Shown: positions 28,489 to 38,073 of the stretch, piece by piece
How the letters are laid out: each line of letters starts with the position of its first letter
How positions within the stretch are numbered: position 1 is the stretch's first letter
Source of the DNA: Lysobacterales bacterium
GTDB lineage: Bacteria > Pseudomonadota > Gammaproteobacteria > Xanthomonadales > Xanthomonadaceae
DNA: 64,000 nucleotides
Direction: 5' to 3'
Assembly (NCBI GenBank): GCA_019510125.1
Contig: JAEKKX010000012.1
Coordinates: 62,001 to 126,000 of the forward strand
Translations under genes and position numbers: made by a program
Notes under the pieces: generated by a model
Seen by the model: only the letters and a program-made list of their open reading frames with translations
What the model was told of the DNA's origin: nothing
The model's database searches: none

Positions 28489-29188
28489 AGCGGCCGAACA
28501 GGGCCTTGCGCTGTTCTTCGGTCAGCGGCTTGCCGGCGTCGGGATTCACCTGCCGGGTGATCGCGTAGGCGCGGGCGGTCGCCGGGCGCGCGGCGATCGC
28601 CGCCTGCCAGCGCCGCACTTCGGGATACGGTTCCAGATCGACCGGCGCCGTGCGGTACGGGCTGATCCACGGATAACAGGCCATGTCGGCGATCGTGTAG
28701 GCGTCGCCGACCAGGAACGCGCGACCGGCGAGTCGCTTGTCGAGCACGCCCAGCAGGCGCTGCACCTCGCGGGTGTAGCGGTCGATCGCGTAGGTGATCT
28801 TCTCCGGCGCGTAGACGTTGAAGTGGCCGTACTGCCCGGTCATCGGGCCGAGCCCGGCCATCTGCCAGAACAGCCACTCCAGGGTCTCGGTGCGGCCGCG
28901 CAGGTCGGCCGGCAGGAAGCGGCCGGTCTTCTCGGCCAGGTACAGCAGGATCGCGCCGGACTCGAACACGCTGACCGGCGCGCCGCCGTCGGCCGGCGCG
29001 TGGTCGACGATGGCGGGCATGCGGTTGTTCGGCGCGATCGCGAGGAAGTCCGGCTTGAACTGTTCGCCGGCGCCGATGTCCACCGGCCTGATCGTGTACG
29101 CCAGCGGCGCGCCGGCCTCGGCCAGCTCCTCCAGCAGCAGCGTGACCTTGTGGCCGTTGGGCGTGGGCCAGTAGTGCAGGTCGATCAT
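28487..29188 (-). CDS. yfcG: YfcG-type glutathione S-transferase / disulfide-bond oxidoreductase
   Basis: A 233-residue nu-class (Ure2p-like) glutathione transferase. The N-terminal thioredoxin fold starts MIDLHYWPTPNGHK, with the TPNGHK motif of YfcG, then PNNRMPAIVDH and FESGAILLYLAEKTG (glutathione-binding loop). The C-terminal helical domain has WLFWQMAGLGPMTGQYGHF and the DMACYPW core. YfcG enzymes have disulfide reductase activity with glutathione in the cytoplasm. The start is supported by the standard family N-terminus. It is divergent from yqhA and faces the repeat array downstream. Paralogues with other substrates cannot be excluded. Confidence 0.9.
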   Translation of the reverse strand: MIDLHYWPTPNGHKVTLLLEELAEAGAPLAYTIRPVDIGAGEQFKPDFLAIAPNNRMPAIVDHAPADGGAPVSVFESGAILLYLAEKTGRFLPADLRGRTETLEWLFWQMAGLGPMTGQYGHFNVYAPEKITYAIDRYTREVQRLLGVLDKRLAGRAFLVGDAYTIADMACYPWISPYRTAPVDLEPYPEVRRWQAAIAARPATARAYAITRQVNPDAGKPLTEEQRKALFGR

Positions 29189-29338
29189 GTGACAGCGTCC
29201 GTCTCGGGGGAGGCGCCAGTCTAGGACCGCGGCCGCGGGCGCGAGGGGGCCGGCGCCGGGATACTGCATTCCGCACGGGTTGGCGGCGCTGGCCGGCGCC
29301 GGTAGGCTATCGCGGTTTTTCGCCATCACGCCGCCCCC

Positions 29339-29974
29339 ATGTCGAATCCGCAGAACGCCCGCCTCGGTCCGCTGCCCGCCCTGATCTTCAGTTCGCGCTG
29401 GCTGCAGTTGCCGCTGTACCTGGGCCTGATCGTCGCCCAGGGCGTGTACGTGTTCCTGTTCATCAAGGAGCTGTGGCACCTGATCCACGGGGCGGCCTCG
29501 CTCGGCGAGCAGGACATCATGCTGATCGTGCTCGGGCTGATCGACGTGGTGATGATCTCCAACCTGCTGATGATGGTGATCGTGGGCGGCTACGAGACCT
29601 TCGTCTCGCGCATGAACCTCGACGGCCACCCCGACCAGCCGGAATGGCTGAGCCACGTCAACGCCAGCGTGCTGAAGGTGAAGCTGGCGATGGCGATCAT
29701 CGGCATCTCCTCGATCCACCTGCTCAAGAGCTTCATCGAGGTCGGGATGGTCGACGGCCTGCCGCTGTGCAGCTCCGCGGCCGGGATCGAGGCGCTGAAG
29801 GTGATGCAGCCGCTGATCGACGCCGGCCAGAAACTCAAGGCCTGCACCTCGGTCACCACCCACGGCGTGATGTGGCAGACGATCATCCACGGCCTGTTCA
29901 TCCTGTCGGCGATCGGCATCGCCTGGACCGACCGGATCATGACCAGCAGCCTGGCCAAGCAGGACGCGCACTGA
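29339..29974 (+). CDS. yqhA: YqhA (UPF0114/TIGR00645) inner-membrane protein
   Basis: A 211-residue membrane protein of the YqhA/UPF0114 family. Three to four helices are apparent: about residues 18-45, 60-85, 120-145 and 175-200. Typical family text includes ARLGPLPALIFSSRWLQLPLYLG and MISNLLMMVIVGGYETFVSR with LDGHPDQPEWL and VNASVLKVKLAMAIIGISSIHLL. The function is unknown; loss-of-function data are scarce. It is a single gene with its own promoter region, 69 bp before uvrD on the same strand. Confidence 0.9.
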   Translation: MSNPQNARLGPLPALIFSSRWLQLPLYLGLIVAQGVYVFLFIKELWHLIHGAASLGEQDIMLIVLGLIDVVMISNLLMMVIVGGYETFVSRMNLDGHPDQPEWLSHVNASVLKVKLAMAIIGISSIHLLKSFIEVGMVDGLPLCSSAAGIEALKVMQPLIDAGQKLKACTSVTTHGVMWQTIIHGLFILSAIGIAWTDRIMTSSLAKQDAH

Positions 29975-30042
29975 GGCGCCGACGCGCCGATCCGCGACCT
30001 GCGCCGGCGCGGCCCGCCGGCGCCATCGCGTAAACTGCGCGG

Positions 30043-32223
30043 ATGGATGTCTCCCACCTGCTCGACGGCCTGAACGCCGCGCAGCGCGAGGCGGTCAGCG
30101 CGCCCCCCGGCCCCCTGCTCGTCCTCGCCGGCGCCGGTTCGGGCAAGACCCGCGTGCTCACCCACCGCATCGCCTGGCTGCACGAAGTCCACGGCGTGCC
30201 GATGCACGGCATCTTCGCGGTGACCTTCACCAACAAGGCCGCGGGCGAGATGCGCCACCGCGCCGACGCGCTGCTGCCGCAAGGCACGCGCGGGATGTGG
30301 ATCGGCACCTTCCACGGCCTCGCCCATCGCCTGCTGCGGCTGCACTGGCAGGACGCGAAGCTGCCGGAAGGGTTCCAGATCCTCGACAGCGACGACCAGT
30401 TGCGGCTGGTCAAGCGCGTGGTCCAGGCGCTTGAACTGGACGAGGCGCGCTTCCCGCCGCGGCAGATCGCGTGGTGGATCAACGCGCAGAAGGACGAGGG
30501 CCGCCGGCCGCAGCACATCCAGCCCGAGCGCGACGAATGGGCGTCGGTGATGCTGCGCGCCTACACGCTCTACCAGGAACGCTGCGAGCAGGCCGGGCTG
30601 GTCGATTTCGCCGAAATCCTGCTGCGCGCGCACGAGCTGCTGCGCGACCATCCGCCGCTGCTGCAGCACTACCGCCACCGCTTCCAGCAACTGCTGATCG
30701 ACGAGTTCCAGGACACCAACAGCCTGCAGTACGCGTTCATCCGTCTGCTTGCCGGCGACACCGGCCAGGTCTTCGTGGTCGGCGACGACGATCAGGCGAT
30801 CTACGGCTGGCGCGGCGCCAAGGTCGAGAACGTGCAGCGCTTCCTGCGCGATTTCCCCGGCGCGACGACCATCCGCCTGGAGCAGAACTACCGCTCCAGC
30901 GCCAACATCCTCGACGCCGCCAACGCGGTGATCGCGCACAACCCCTCGCGGCTGGGCAAGCGGCTGTGGACCGACAGCGGCGAGGGCGAGGCGATCGACC
31001 TCTACGCCGCGTTCAACGAGATCGACGAGGCGCGCTTCGTCGTCGAGCGCATCCGCCAGTGGGTCCGCGACGGCGGCAGCCACGGCGACTGCGCGATCCT
31101 CTACCGCAGCAACGCCCAGTCGCGGGCGTTCGAGGAAACGCTGCTGGGCGAGCAGATCCCGTTCCGGGTCTACGGCGGCATGCGCTTCTTCGAGCGCGCC
31201 GAGATCAAGGACACGCTGGCCTATCTGCGGCTGATCGCCAACCGCGACGACGACGCGGCGTTCGAGCGCGCGGTCAACACCCCGACCCGCGGCATCGGCG
31301 AGCGCACGCTCGACGAGGTCCGGCGGCTGGGGCGCACCGAGCGGCTGTCGTTGTGGCAGTCCGCCGCGTGGATCGCCGCCGGCGACGGCCTGCCGGCGCG
31401 CGCGCGCAACGCGCTGGCCGGGTTCCAGCAGTTGATCGACGCGATCGCCGGGGAGACCGTCGACCTGCCGCTGAAGGACAAGATCGACCACGCGCTGGCG
31501 CGCTCCGGCCTGCGCGACTACTACGAACAGCAGTCGAAGGGGTCGCTGGACTCGCGCACCGACAACCTCGACGAGCTGGTGTCGGTGGCGTCGCGCTTCG
31601 TCCGCGGCGACGACGAGGAGAGCGCGGCGCTGACCGAGCTGGTCGCCTTCCTCGCCTACGCCGCGCTGGAAGCCGGCGAGGGCCAGACCGAGGCCGGCGA
31701 GGACGGCGTGCAGTTGATGACGCTGCACAGCGCCAAGGGCCTGGAGTTCCCGCTGGTGTTCCTGGTAGGCGTGGAGGAGGGGCTGTTCCCGAACAACAAG
31801 TCGATCGAGGAATCCGGCCGGCTGGAGGAGGAGCGCCGCCTCGCCTATGTCGGCATCACCCGCGCCCGCCAGAAGCTGGTGCTGACCTACGCCGAGGCGC
31901 GTCGCCTGCACGGCCAGGACATGTACGGGCTGCCGTCGCGGTTCCTGCGCGAGATCCCGTCCGCGCTGATCCACGAGGTGCGGCCGAAGATCCAGGTCGC
32001 GCGACCGATGTACCAGGCTCAGCCGCGCCGCGACTGGGGCCACGCCTCGCTGCAGGAAACGCCCGGCCTGCGCCTGGGCCAGAACGTCACCCACGCCAAG
32101 TTCGGCAGCGGTGTCGTCACCGACATCGAAGGCAGCGGCGCCCACGCCCGCGTCCAGGTCAACTTCGACGACGCCGGCAGCAAGTGGCTGGTGCTGGCCT
32201 ACGCGAACCTGCAGCCGGCGTAG
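30043..32223 (+). CDS. uvrD: DNA helicase II UvrD
   Basis: A 726-residue superfamily 1A 3'-5' helicase. Walker A is AGAGSGKT (29-36). Motif Ia is FTNKAAGEM, motif II is DEFQDTN, motif III is GDDDQAIYGWRG, motif IV sits in QNYRSSANIL, motif V in LMTLHSAKGLEFP, and motif VI in YVGITRAR. The GMRFFERAEIKDTLAYLRL block and the C-terminal Tudor-like tail (KFGSGVVTDIEG) identify UvrD rather than Rep. It unwinds DNA in nucleotide-excision and mismatch repair. The length is normal for the family. The stop codon TAG forms part of the GTAG head of a REP hairpin downstream. Confidence 0.97.
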   Translation: MDVSHLLDGLNAAQREAVSAPPGPLLVLAGAGSGKTRVLTHRIAWLHEVHGVPMHGIFAVTFTNKAAGEMRHRADALLPQGTRGMWIGTFHGLAHRLLRLHWQDAKLPEGFQILDSDDQLRLVKRVVQALELDEARFPPRQIAWWINAQKDEGRRPQHIQPERDEWASVMLRAYTLYQERCEQAGLVDFAEILLRAHELLRDHPPLLQHYRHRFQQLLIDEFQDTNSLQYAFIRLLAGDTGQVFVVGDDDQAIYGWRGAKVENVQRFLRDFPGATTIRLEQNYRSSANILDAANAVIAHNPSRLGKRLWTDSGEGEAIDLYAAFNEIDEARFVVERIRQWVRDGGSHGDCAILYRSNAQSRAFEETLLGEQIPFRVYGGMRFFERAEIKDTLAYLRLIANRDDDAAFERAVNTPTRGIGERTLDEVRRLGRTERLSLWQSAAWIAAGDGLPARARNALAGFQQLIDAIAGETVDLPLKDKIDHALARSGLRDYYEQQSKGSLDSRTDNLDELVSVASRFVRGDDEESAALTELVAFLAYAALEAGEGQTEAGEDGVQLMTLHSAKGLEFPLVFLVGVEEGLFPNNKSIEESGRLEEERRLAYVGITRARQKLVLTYAEARRLHGQDMYGLPSRFLREIPSALIHEVRPKIQVARPMYQAQPRRDWGHASLQETPGLRLGQNVTHAKFGSGVVTDIEGSGAHARVQVNFDDAGSKWLVLAYANLQPA

Positions 32224-32241
32224 GGCGGGCCTTGGCCCGCC
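32220..32241. repeat. GTAG-type REP hairpin overlapping uvrD stop codon
   Basis: A perfect 8-bp stem GGCGGGCC-TT-GGCCCGCC follows GTAG, so the TAG stop of uvrD is the head of a REP-like element. A weaker related stem (CCCGC/GCGGG around 32312-32325) lies about 75 bp downstream in inverted sense. It could act as an mRNA-3'-end hairpin. Confidence 0.6.
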
Positions 32242-32361
32242 ATCGCGACCGGCCCGCTGTACCACACAATGATGGGCACCGTGTGGCCTGAGATCCGGCG
32301 CAAACGGAAATCCCGCAATGGCGGGCCAGGACGACGGCGGCCTTGAACCGGAGATGTGTGC

Positions 32362-32862
32362 ATGCCTGTCGTGGCCCTGATCGCGATGCTTGGAGTGACA
32401 GCGACCGACCTGTCTGACTGTGAAGGCTTCTCGGGCACCTACCGGGAGGTCGGTGTCGTGGAGCAGGCGAGCGGTGCACTGCCGGAAGGCGGGAATGTGC
32501 TGCTGTCGCTTGCCGTGTCCAGGCAGGCGATGCCCGGGCTGGAACGCCCCGAGTCGGTGATCCTGTCGGCTTCCCCCGATGACGGGGTTCTGCGGGTGAC
32601 GCTGGTGGGAACGCAGCGGTTCGAGATGACGTTCCCGGTGACGTGCGCACAGGGCGCGTACCGGATCGAGCGTCTCGACCGGAACGCACCGGCTGGCGAA
32701 GGCGTCGACCTGGTCCGGTATACCGAAACCATCCTGCTCAGGCCGGACGCGAGCGGGCTGGATGTGAGGGTGATGTCCGAAGGACGCTACCGCACATGGC
32801 CGTTCTTCCATCGCACCGAAAAGCACGACGACCGGTATCGGTTCACGCGCGAGTCGCCGTGA
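32362..32862 (+). CDS. Small exported protein of unknown function
   Basis: A 166-residue protein with a hydrophobic N-terminus (VVALIAMLGVTA) that may be a short signal peptide. The mature part contains ten or so strands, a DCEGFSGTYRE start and a YRTWPFFHRTEKHDDRYRF ending. It resembles lipocalin-like or small periplasmic beta proteins, but no family is recognised. The ATG at 32362 has GGAG at 9-nt spacing; a GTG two codons upstream is possible. Codon use is similar to the neighbours. It lies between uvrD and hemF on the same strand with a separate leader. Confidence 0.6.
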   Translation: MPVVALIAMLGVTATDLSDCEGFSGTYREVGVVEQASGALPEGGNVLLSLAVSRQAMPGLERPESVILSASPDDGVLRVTLVGTQRFEMTFPVTCAQGAYRIERLDRNAPAGEGVDLVRYTETILLRPDASGLDVRVMSEGRYRTWPFFHRTEKHDDRYRFTRESP

Positions 32863-32947
32863 GCCGTCCGCTCGCTGCGGGAGCGCACGCCCCGTGCCGA
32901 TCGATCGGACGACGGTGTTTTCCCGCCTTGCGCGCGGCTTGCGATAA

Positions 32948-33898
<951 letters not shown>

Positions 33899-33901
33899 CC
33901 G

Positions 33902-33971
33902 GTCGAGCGGCCCTCGGGCCGCTACCGGCTGGACCGGCGGATGGCATCAGCGGCCCGAGGGCCGCTCTGCC
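33902..33971. repeat. Inverted pair of REP hairpins between hemF and DUF421 gene
   Basis: Two facing palindromes, GTCGAGCGGCCCTCGGGCC... (33902-33923) and AGCGGCCCGAGGGCCGCT with CTGCC (33949-33971), flank 25 bp of spacer. The stem matches the REP family of 28022-28400 except for a compensating TA-to-CG change in the stem tip. The right element overlaps the 3' end of the DUF421 coding sequence. They probably fold the end of both mRNAs and may terminate or stabilise them. Confidence 0.82.
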
Positions 33972-34453
33972 GATCGGTCGTCGTCGTTGAGGACGATGCT
34001 GATGTGGCCGTTGGTTTCGAGCACGGCCAGCCTGATCCGCTCGGTCTCGCTGCAGCCGGCGCCCCGCATCGCCTCGCGGAAGTCGGCCTTGCTCACCAGT
34101 TCGCGTCGCAGCACGTCGTGGAACACGCGGCCGTCCTGCGCCAGCACCACCGGCTCGCCCTCGATCCACTTCCGCGCCCGCGGCACGCGCGCCGACAGGA
34201 ACGCGGTGGCGTAGTTGAGCGCGATCAGGCAGACCGCCAGCAGCGCGGCGCCGGTCAGCGAGTTGTCGCCGCCGTTGAGGCCGTTCTGGACCGCATTGCC
34301 GATCAGGATCAGCAGCACCAGGTCGAAGGGCGTGAACTGGCCGACCGCGCGTTTGCCGGACAGGCGCACCAGCACCATCACCAGCAGGTAGATCGCCACG
34401 GCGCGGAGCACGAAGGCCCACCATGGCGCGGACAGGGAAAACATCTCGGTCAT
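33947..34453 (-). CDS. DUF421 (YetF-like) membrane protein
   Basis: A 168-residue DUF421 protein. Two membrane helices lie at about residues 10-35 and 40-60, with a third at about 65-85, followed by a small cytoplasmic alpha/beta domain. It carries the family motif RLSGKRAVGQFTPFDLVLLILIGNAVQN and the later EGEPVVLAQDGRVFHDVLRRE. In spore-formers YetF members support germination, but the role in proteobacteria is unknown. The last eight residues (ERPSGR preceded by SA) are encoded by a REP hairpin, so the C-terminus probably changed when the REP inserted. The gene begins 49 bp downstream of the sRNA terminator. Confidence 0.87.
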   Translation of the reverse strand: MTEMFSLSAPWWAFVLRAVAIYLLVMVLVRLSGKRAVGQFTPFDLVLLILIGNAVQNGLNGGDNSLTGAALLAVCLIALNYATAFLSARVPRARKWIEGEPVVLAQDGRVFHDVLRRELVSKADFREAMRGAGCSETERIRLAVLETNGHISIVLNDDDRSAERPSGR

Positions 34454-34502
34454 GGCGGGCCCCGGGGCGACGACGCGCAGTCTGGCGTCCGGTCGCGCAA
34501 AT

Positions 34503-34618
34503 AAAAAGCCCCGCAGGCGGGGGAACCGGCGGGGCTGGGAACGGGACTTGGGGAGAGTCTTACGTTCCGGGGCCGCCCTAGGGGAGAGAGCGGCTGCGAC
34601 AGACGTTGCATCTGTCGC
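34503..34618 (-). ncRNA. sX13-like small RNA with C-rich loops
   Basis: A minus-strand RNA of about 115 nt downstream of polA. It folds into three hairpins and a terminator: an 8-bp stem GCGACAGA/TCTGTCGC (34618-34596); GCCGC/GCGGC around TCTCTCCCC (34594-34572); GGAACG/CGTTCC with an inner GACT-CTCCCCA-AGTC (34568-34538); and AGCCCCGC/GCGGGGCT (34536-34507) with a TTCCC-rich loop, followed by T5. C-rich loops (TCTCCCC, CTCCCCA, TTCCCC) and the location beside polA match the Xanthomonas sRNA sX13, which base-pairs with G-rich ribosome-binding sites independently of Hfq. The AACTAT box at 34627-34622 would give a start near 34615, i.e. about 113-115 nt. The start site is inferred. Confidence 0.82.
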
Positions 34619-34737
34619 GAGATAGTTGACCACGACTGCGGGGCCGAGTTCGTGAAGTTTCCGATAGCGCACAGGCAGAATTCAGGACGGATTCATTCCG
34701 CGTGCAACGTTCGTTCAGTTTTGGCTGTGATCGATTG

Positions 34738-34761
34738 AAAAAACCTGTCAGAACCGACAGG
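34738..34761 (-). terminator. polA intrinsic terminator
   Basis: On the minus strand, CCTGTC-GGTTCT-GACAGG is followed by TTTTTTC. It lies about 140 nt after the polA stop codon, between polA and the sX13-like RNA, and should end the polA transcript. The stretch 34762-34899 is a 3' untranslated region with no recognised gene. Confidence 0.85.
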
Positions 34762-34899
34762 AAAGCCCGCCGAAAGTCATGGTTTGCGGCGTGTGCCCGA
34801 AGACCTCACCTGCATTTCCGGAACGCTGCGTATCGGCGGCGAAGCGCTTGCGGCATGCTGCGTCGCCACACGCATCGACCGTGATCGACGACGCAGCGA

Positions 34900-37689
34900 T
34901 CAGTGCGCTTCGTCCCAGTTCGCCCCGACCCCCGAATCGATCACCAGCGGCACCCGCAGTTCCGCGGCGGCGGCCATCCGCGCGGTGACTTCCGGCACCA
35001 GCGTCTCGACGAAGCCGGCGTCGCACTCGAACACCAGTTCGTCGTGCACCTGCAGCAGCATCCGCGCCTGCGCATCGTGCGGCAGGATCCACGCGTCGAT
35101 GGCGATCATCGCGCGCTTGATGATGTCGGCGGCGGTGCCCTGCATCGGCGCGTTGATCGCCGCGCGCTCGGCGCCGGCGCGCAGGCCCTGGTTGCGGGCG
35201 TTGATGTTGTCCAGGTACAGCCGGCGGCCGAACACGGTCTCGACGTAGCCGCGCTCGTGGGCCTCCTTGCGGGTGCGCTCCATGAAGTCGCGCACGCCGG
35301 GATAGCGGCTGAAGTACAGCGCGATGTAGTCCTGCGCCTCGCCGCGGCCGATGCCCAGTTGCTTCGCCAGCCCGAAGGCGCTCATGCCGTACATCAGGCC
35401 GAAGTTGATCGCCTTGGCGGCGCGGCGCTCGTTCGCGGTCACCTCGGCGACCGGCTTGCCGAACACCTCCGCCGCGGTGGCGCGATGGATGTCGTCGCCG
35501 GCGGCGAAGGCGCGCAGCAGGCCGGCGTCCTCGGACAGGTGGGCCATGATCCGCAGTTCGATCTGGGAGTAGTCGCAGGCGACCAGTTTGCGGCCCGGCG
35601 GCGCGACGAACGCCCGGCGGATGCGGCGCCCGTCCTCGGTGCGGATCGGGATGTTCTGCAGGTTCGGATCGTTCGACGACAGGCGGCCGGTGGCGGCGCC
35701 GGCCTGGTGGTAGCTGGTGTGGACGCGGCCGGTGTCGGGATTGACCATCTCCGCGAGCTTGTCGGTGTAGGTGCTGCGCAGCTTCGCCAGGCCGCGGTAT
35801 TCGAGGATGACCCGCGGCAGCTCGTGCTGGTCGGCGATCGCCTCCAGCGCCTCCTCGTTCGTCGACGGCTGGCCGGTCGGCGTCTTCACCAGCGCCGGCA
35901 GCTTGAGTTCGTCGAACAGCAGCGCCTGCAACTGCTTGGGCGAGTCGAGGTTGAAGGTGCGGCCGGCCAGTTCGGTCGCCTTCTGCTGCGCGGCGAGCAT
36001 GCGCCGCGACAGGTCGGCGCTCTGCCGGCGCAGTTCGTCGGCGTCGATCAGCACGCCGTTGGCCTCCATCCGCGCGAGCACCGGCACCAGCGGCATCTCG
36101 ATCTCGCGATAGACGCTTTCCAGCGACGGCTCCCCGGCGAGTTTCGCCGACAGCACGCGGTGCAGGCGCAGGGTGATGTCGGCGTCCTCGGCGGCGTAGC
36201 GGGTGGCGTCGTCGATCGCGACCTCGGAGAACGGGATCTGCTTCGCGCCCTTGCCGGCCACGTCCTCGAACCTGATGGTGTCGTAGCCGAGATAGCGCTT
36301 CGCCAGCGTGTCCATGTCGTGGCGGCTGGCGCTGGCGTTCCAGACGAAGCTCTCCAGCATGGTGTCGTCGTGGTAGCCGGCGACATTCACGCCGTGGCGG
36401 CGCAGCACGTGCAGGTCGTACTTGCCGTGCTGGCCGAGCTTGCGGTGCGACGGGCTTTCCAGCAGCGGGCGCAGCGCGTCGAGCGTCCCGCGCAGGTCGA
36501 GCTGCGCCGGCGCGCCGGGGTAGGTGTGGCCGACCGGCACGTAGCAGCCGTTGCCCGGCGCGGTGGAGAAGCTCAGCCCGACGAGGTTCGCGCGCATCGC
36601 GTCGAGGTCGTCGGTCTCGGTGTCGAAGGCGAACTCGTCGGCCGCGGCCAGGCGCTCGATCCACGCCGCCAGTTGCGCCGGCGTGGAGACGGTCTCGTAG
36701 GCGCCCGCGACGGACAGCGCGGGGTCGGGCGCTTGCGCCTCGGCCGCCGCGCTGCGGGCGTAGCCGGCCTGGGTGCTGCGCAGGCTGCCGTGGGTCGAGG
36801 CGTCGGCGGCGGACGCGGACGCGCCGTTGCCGCCCTCGAGGTCCTTCAGCGCCTGGTTGAAGCCGTAGCGCGCGTACAGGCGGCGCAGGTCCTCGACGTG
36901 GCGCGCGCGCAGGCCGAGATCGGCCGGGCCCTGGTCGAGGGCGACGTCGAGTCTGATCGTCGCCAACTGCTTGTTCAGCGGCAGCCGCGGCAGCGCCGCG
37001 CGGAGGTTCTCGCCGATCTTGCCCTTGATCGCGCCGGCGTTCGCGATGACGTTCTCCAGCGTGCCGTACTCGCCCAGCCACTTGGCCGCGGTCTTCGGCC
37101 CGCACTTCTCGACCCCGGGGATGTTGTCGACGCTGTCGCCCATCAGCGACAGCAGGTCGATCACCTGGTCGGCGCGCACGCCGAACTTCTCGATCACCGC
37201 CGCGTCGTCGGCCATGCGGCTGCCGGTCATGGTGTTGACCAGCGCGATGCCCGCGCCGTCGCCCGACTGGCGGACGAGCTGCGCGAAATCCTTGTCGCCG
37301 GTGGAGATGGTGACGGCCATGCCCTCGGCCGCGCCGCGCACGGCCAGGGTGCCGATCACGTCGTCGGCCTCGACGCCCGGCACCCGCAGGATCGGGATGC
37401 CCAGCGCCTGCACGATCTCCAGCATCGGCTCGATCTGCGCGCGCAGTTCGTCCGGCATCGGCGGCCGGTTGGCCTTGTACTGCGGGTCGAGGTCGTCGCG
37501 GAAGGTCGGCCCGGAGGCGTCGACGACGAACGCGAGGTGTTCGGGCTGTTCCTTCAGGTGCCCGCGCAGCATGTTCACGACGCCGAACAGCGCGCCGGTG
37601 GGCTCGCCCTGCGCGTTGGTCAACGGCGGCAGTGCGTGGAACGCGCGGAACAGGTAGGAGGAACCATCGATGAGGACGAGACGTGTCAT
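34900..37689 (-). CDS. polA: DNA polymerase I
   Basis: A 929-residue DNA polymerase I with all three domains. The N-terminal 5'-3' exonuclease (residues 1-300) has VDASGPTFRDDLDPQYKANRPPMP, VEADDVIG and GDSVDNIPGVEKCGPKTAAKW. The proofreading domain has the DxE motif FDTETDD (Asp356, Glu358). The polymerase domain has DYSQIELR and VHDELVFE (His882, Asp883, Glu884). It fills gaps after RNA-primer removal and excision repair. The start is the ATG giving a normal length and MTRLVLIDGSSYLFRAFHALPP. It is followed on the same strand by its terminator and the sX13-like RNA, the order known from Xanthomonas. Confidence 0.97.
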   Translation of the reverse strand: MTRLVLIDGSSYLFRAFHALPPLTNAQGEPTGALFGVVNMLRGHLKEQPEHLAFVVDASGPTFRDDLDPQYKANRPPMPDELRAQIEPMLEIVQALGIPILRVPGVEADDVIGTLAVRGAAEGMAVTISTGDKDFAQLVRQSGDGAGIALVNTMTGSRMADDAAVIEKFGVRADQVIDLLSLMGDSVDNIPGVEKCGPKTAAKWLGEYGTLENVIANAGAIKGKIGENLRAALPRLPLNKQLATIRLDVALDQGPADLGLRARHVEDLRRLYARYGFNQALKDLEGGNGASASAADASTHGSLRSTQAGYARSAAAEAQAPDPALSVAGAYETVSTPAQLAAWIERLAAADEFAFDTETDDLDAMRANLVGLSFSTAPGNGCYVPVGHTYPGAPAQLDLRGTLDALRPLLESPSHRKLGQHGKYDLHVLRRHGVNVAGYHDDTMLESFVWNASASRHDMDTLAKRYLGYDTIRFEDVAGKGAKQIPFSEVAIDDATRYAAEDADITLRLHRVLSAKLAGEPSLESVYREIEMPLVPVLARMEANGVLIDADELRRQSADLSRRMLAAQQKATELAGRTFNLDSPKQLQALLFDELKLPALVKTPTGQPSTNEEALEAIADQHELPRVILEYRGLAKLRSTYTDKLAEMVNPDTGRVHTSYHQAGAATGRLSSNDPNLQNIPIRTEDGRRIRRAFVAPPGRKLVACDYSQIELRIMAHLSEDAGLLRAFAAGDDIHRATAAEVFGKPVAEVTANERRAAKAINFGLMYGMSAFGLAKQLGIGRGEAQDYIALYFSRYPGVRDFMERTRKEAHERGYVETVFGRRLYLDNINARNQGLRAGAERAAINAPMQGTAADIIKRAMIAIDAWILPHDAQARMLLQVHDELVFECDAGFVETLVPEVTARMAAAAELRVPLVIDSGVGANWDEAH

Positions 37690-37770
37690 CAGGCGATTCT
37701 ACCCCCGGGTCGCCGGCCGGACCGCGATCGCGGCGTATGATCGGGATTCCCCCGCCGGCAGGAGACCGTC

Positions 37771-38073
37771 ATGCGCATCGTCCGTCCCTTCGCCCTGCTG
37801 TTCGCCACGCTGTTCCTCGCCTCCGCCTGCGCCACCACGCCTCCGCCCGCGTCGGACGCCGGCTTCGACCTGCCGCCCGACGCCATCGCCGCCGAGCGCA
37901 CCATGGACAATGGCGACGTGATCACCGAATACCGCGTCGCCGGCCAGTTGCGCATGGTCCAGGTGAAGCCGAAACGCGGCCCGGCCTACTTCCTCTACGA
38001 CCGCAACGGCGACGGCCGCATCGACCACGACCGCAACTCGCCGACGGTGTACTTCAAGCTGTTCGGGTGGTGA
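37771..38073 (+). CDS. DUF2782 lipoprotein
   Basis: A 100-residue DUF2782 lipoprotein. A signal peptide ends in LASAC with Cys20 as the acylated residue. The domain shows the family words MDNGDVITEYRVAGQLRMVQVKPKRGPAYFLYD and DRNGDGRIDHD. DUF2782 genes are typically found divergent from polA, as here. Cellular role is unknown. It begins with ATG after CAGGAG at good spacing. Downstream, 38074-38303 holds no convincing gene. Confidence 0.85.
   Translation: MRIVRPFALLFATLFLASACATTPPPASDAGFDLPPDAIAAERTMDNGDVITEYRVAGQLRMVQVKPKRGPAYFLYDRNGDGRIDHDRNSPTVYFKLFGW

Noticed and set aside
34621-34737. Possible small ORF (MRYRKLHELG...) reading into the sX13-like region
   Set aside because: It spans the sRNA hairpins and terminator, has no ribosome-binding site and ends within the DUF421 leader frame.
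34762-34899. Reading frame continuing after the polA stop
   Set aside because: No start or domain; it lies in the polA 3' leader before the terminator.
34903-37740. Plus-strand 945-residue open frame over polA
   Set aside because: It mirrors polA on the other strand; polA has all three polymerase domains and a terminator.
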